Made by a program: the position numbers and the translations under genes
Source of the DNA: Caldilineaceae bacterium
GTDB taxonomy: Bacteria > Chloroflexota > Anaerolineae > Caldilineales > Caldilineaceae
Direction of reading: 5' to 3'
NCBI GenBank assembly: GCA_012032975.1
Contig: JAAUPU010000151.1
Span: 1 to 6,909, forward strand
Length of the DNA: 6,909 nucleotides
Shown here: piece after piece, positions 5,596 to 6,909 of the stretch
Position numbering within the stretch: the first letter of the stretch is position 1
Layout: every line of letters starts with the position of its first letter
The notes under the pieces: model-generated
Database searches by the model: none
What the model saw: the letters and a program-made list of their open reading frames with translations, nothing else
Told to the model about the DNA's origin: nothing

Positions 5596-6438
5596 CTATT
5601 CCCGTTCGATGCCGGCTGCATCGAACGCAGCCGCGAGCGTCCTGTATGAAAGCTCGGCCGCGGCCATCGGGTCGTAGTCGGGGCGGCGCTGCACCATCAT
5701 GCTGACCTCGGCGTTGATGAAGCCGTCGTAGCCGTGGCGCTGCATGGTCTGCAAATAATCCACGTAATCGAAGTCGCCCTCGCCGGGGATCAGGAACTCG
5801 AATTCGGGATAGCGACCGCGCTGATCCTTGACGTGGGTGTGGACGGTGTAGGGGGCGAGCGCCGCGACGCTCTCCTCGGTGGTCATGCCAAGAATGTCGA
5901 AGTGGCTGATGTCGAAGTTGACGGCCAGGCTGGGTGAATCGACCAGTTGCAGGATGGTCACCATGCGCGCCGGCGTGTCCACCAGGCCATCGACGTGCGG
6001 CTCCATGGCCAGCGTGACGCCCTGCGTGGCTGCGTACGCAGCCACCTCGGCCAGCCGCTCGGCGAAGCGCACATGCCACGCATCCCAGTCGTCGATGCGC
6101 CCGCCGGAGAGGGTCAGCACAAAGGGCGGCTCGCCATCTTGGGCCCACTCCACCGCCAGATCGATGGCGGTATGCAAGCGCGCCACGTTTTGGGCATGGA
6201 TAGCTTCGTCTTCTTCTAGCAGGCTGGAATGCGCGGCAATGGCGGTAAGTTCCAGGTTGTGGTCAGCCAGCAGGCGTTGAATCTGGCTGCGCTCGGCAGG
6301 GCCAAGCGTCTCCAGTGCGGTGGTGTAGCGCGGCAAAACCGCGATCTCGATGCCGTCATAGCCCAGTTGGGCCACATGCTTGACGGCCCTGTCGATGGGG
6401 ATGGTCGGCATTCCCCAGGTGCTGTAACCAAGTTTCAT
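5596..6438 (-). CDS. Sugar phosphate isomerase/epimerase-type TIM barrel
   Basis: This 280-residue protein is a complete xylose-isomerase-like TIM barrel of the family that includes sugar isomerases, ketose epimerases and inositol catabolism enzymes. It opens with MKLGYSTWGM, the usual first strand, then GYDGIEI (26-32). The metal quartet is E146 (in LAMEPH), D176 (in NFDISHFD, with H179 next to it), H202 (in HTHVKDQ) and E244 (in NAEVS). The GEGDFDY box (219-225) precedes the last part of the barrel as expected. It is cytoplasmic, with no signal or membrane segment. The ATG is supported by GGAG 7 bases upstream. A sulfatase gene lies 108 bases upstream and the acetolactate decarboxylase 63 bases downstream, suggesting a carbohydrate catabolic cluster. 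It shares the fold but little close sequence with the TIM barrel at 1689-2495, so the two probably act on different substrates. Substrate not determined. Confidence 0.9.
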   Translation of the reverse strand: MKLGYSTWGMPTIPIDRAVKHVAQLGYDGIEIAVLPRYTTALETLGPAERSQIQRLLADHNLELTAIAAHSSLLEEDEAIHAQNVARLHTAIDLAVEWAQDGEPPFVLTLSGGRIDDWDAWHVRFAERLAEVAAYAATQGVTLAMEPHVDGLVDTPARMVTILQLVDSPSLAVNFDISHFDILGMTTEESVAALAPYTVHTHVKDQRGRYPEFEFLIPGEGDFDYVDYLQTMQRHGYDGFINAEVSMMVQRRPDYDPMAAAELSYRTLAAAFDAAGIERE

Positions 6439-6473
6439 GCGGATGCTCCAGAGGTTGCAGGGTTTGTGCGGAT

Positions 6474-6493
6474 GGGGGACCGAGTGATCCCCC
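6474..6493. other. Perfect GC-rich hairpin between sulfatase and TIM-barrel genes
   Basis: GGGGGA at 6474-6479 and TCCCCC at 6488-6493 form a perfect 6-base stem with an 8-base loop. On the minus strand it lies 54 bases after the sulfatase stop and 36 bases before the TIM-barrel ATG. No T-run follows on either strand, so it is not a standard intrinsic terminator; it could weaken read-through or stabilise a processed mRNA end. Confidence 0.4.
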
Positions 6494-6546
6494 GTTGAAT
6501 CGAGCGGTTGAGGAGAGTCAGGTTTGCGCCAAGATCAGGTGGAATC

Positions 6547-6909
6547 CTAGACGCCGCCGAGCAGCTGTTGCTCGGTGAGCAAGAGCACGGGCGGCAAGTT
6601 GTCGACCATGCCCGCGTCGGTGCGCCGGAGTTCGTCGATGGTCCCCTGGCGGAATTTGGCCAGCAACGGGTGGTGCTCGGACTTCAAGGCAAGGTTTTCT
6701 AACTCTTCCGGGTCGTTCTCAAGGTCATACATCTCTTCGATCTCACCCGGAACCAGCCAGCGAATGTATTTGTAGTTGCCGGTGCGCAGCGATACCCACC
6801 AGGGCAGGCCGTTCTCGGCCTCGCCGCACCCGACGTTGGTGTATTCTCCAAAGTTGTAGCGGGTGCTCTCCATCAGCAGCGGGCGATCCCACTCTGTGTC
6901 TGGGTCGGT
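6547..6909 (-). CDS. Sulfatase, C-terminal part (partial, runs off the right edge)
   Basis: The frame is open from the window edge (TDPDTEWDRPLL...) to a TAG at 6547-6549, giving 120 residues of the C-terminal end. The features that identify it are SLRTGNYKYIRWL (visible residues 40-52) followed by EEMYDLENDPEELENLA (58-74), the classic C-terminal subdomain of arylsulfatases and choline-sulfatase-like enzymes. These cleave sulfate esters using a formylglycine made from Cys or Ser. The N-terminal half, with the CxPxR activation motif, metal site and any signal peptide, lies outside the window, so activity and location cannot be judged. The internal ATG at 6873 is not a start; homologous sequence continues upstream of it. 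The gene precedes the TIM-barrel gene by 108 bases on the same strand and may serve desulfation of a sugar that the downstream enzymes use. Confidence 0.82.
   Translation of the reverse strand, partial: TDPDTEWDRPLLMESTRYNFGEYTNVGCGEAENGLPWWVSLRTGNYKYIRWLVPGEIEEMYDLENDPEELENLALKSEHHPLLAKFRQGTIDELRRTDAGMVDNLPPVLLLTEQQLLGGV

Noticed and set aside
5543..6148. Open frame of 201 codons on the minus strand
   Set aside because: It is a shadow of the TIM-barrel gene at 5596-6438, dominated by Arg, Gly, Ala and His without any domain.

Overview
The window is a stretch of GC-rich bacterial DNA in which every supported gene lies on the minus strand, so transcription runs from right to left. The mix of a sulfatase, two xylose-isomerase-like TIM-barrel enzymes, an amidohydrolase with a small Rieske protein, and a secreted acetolactate decarboxylase suits a free-living or host-associated heterotroph. 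It is reminiscent of environmental Chloroflexota (Caldilineales/Anaerolineae type), but that assignment is inference from gene content. No rRNA, tRNA, CRISPR array, transposase or integrase is visible.

Layout in transcription order. (1) At 6909-6547 is the C-terminal end of a sulfatase that runs off the right edge. (2) At 6438-5596 is a sugar phosphate isomerase/epimerase-type TIM barrel with a complete E-D-H-E metal quartet. (3) At 5532-4701 is an acetolactate decarboxylase with a lipoprotein signal, broken near 5263-5266 by one extra base. (4) At 4526-2563 is a two-gene restriction-modification unit: a D12-class adenine methyltransferase, then an overlapping endonuclease that resembles the SacI family. 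It is visibly poorer in G+C than its surroundings. (5) At 2495-156 is a probable operon of a second TIM-barrel isomerase/epimerase, a metal-dependent amidohydrolase/decarboxylase of the ACMSD-like (amidohydrolase 2) superfamily, and a Rieske ferredoxin-like protein that overlaps the amidohydrolase gene by 8 nt. (6) At the left edge, 12 codons of a possible further minus-strand gene begin.

How the genes fit together. The sulfatase and the two TIM barrels point to processing of (sulfated) carbohydrates or polyols. The amidohydrolase and Rieske pair looks like a catabolic module in which the Rieske protein carries electrons, perhaps to an oxygenase encoded elsewhere. The restriction-modification genes look like an independent defence insert between metabolic genes. 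Promoter-like sequences sit upstream of the methyltransferase and of the second TIM-barrel gene.

Four start codons were placed by Shine-Dalgarno position rather than by longest reading frame: GTG at 1599, ATG at 4526, GTG at 5532 and ATG at 527. Short related repeats with a TCGTGGATG-like core occur only in the intergenic gaps, and one long-spaced inverted repeat with a second one nested inside lies at 63-136. These are the main non-coding structures not explained by the genes.
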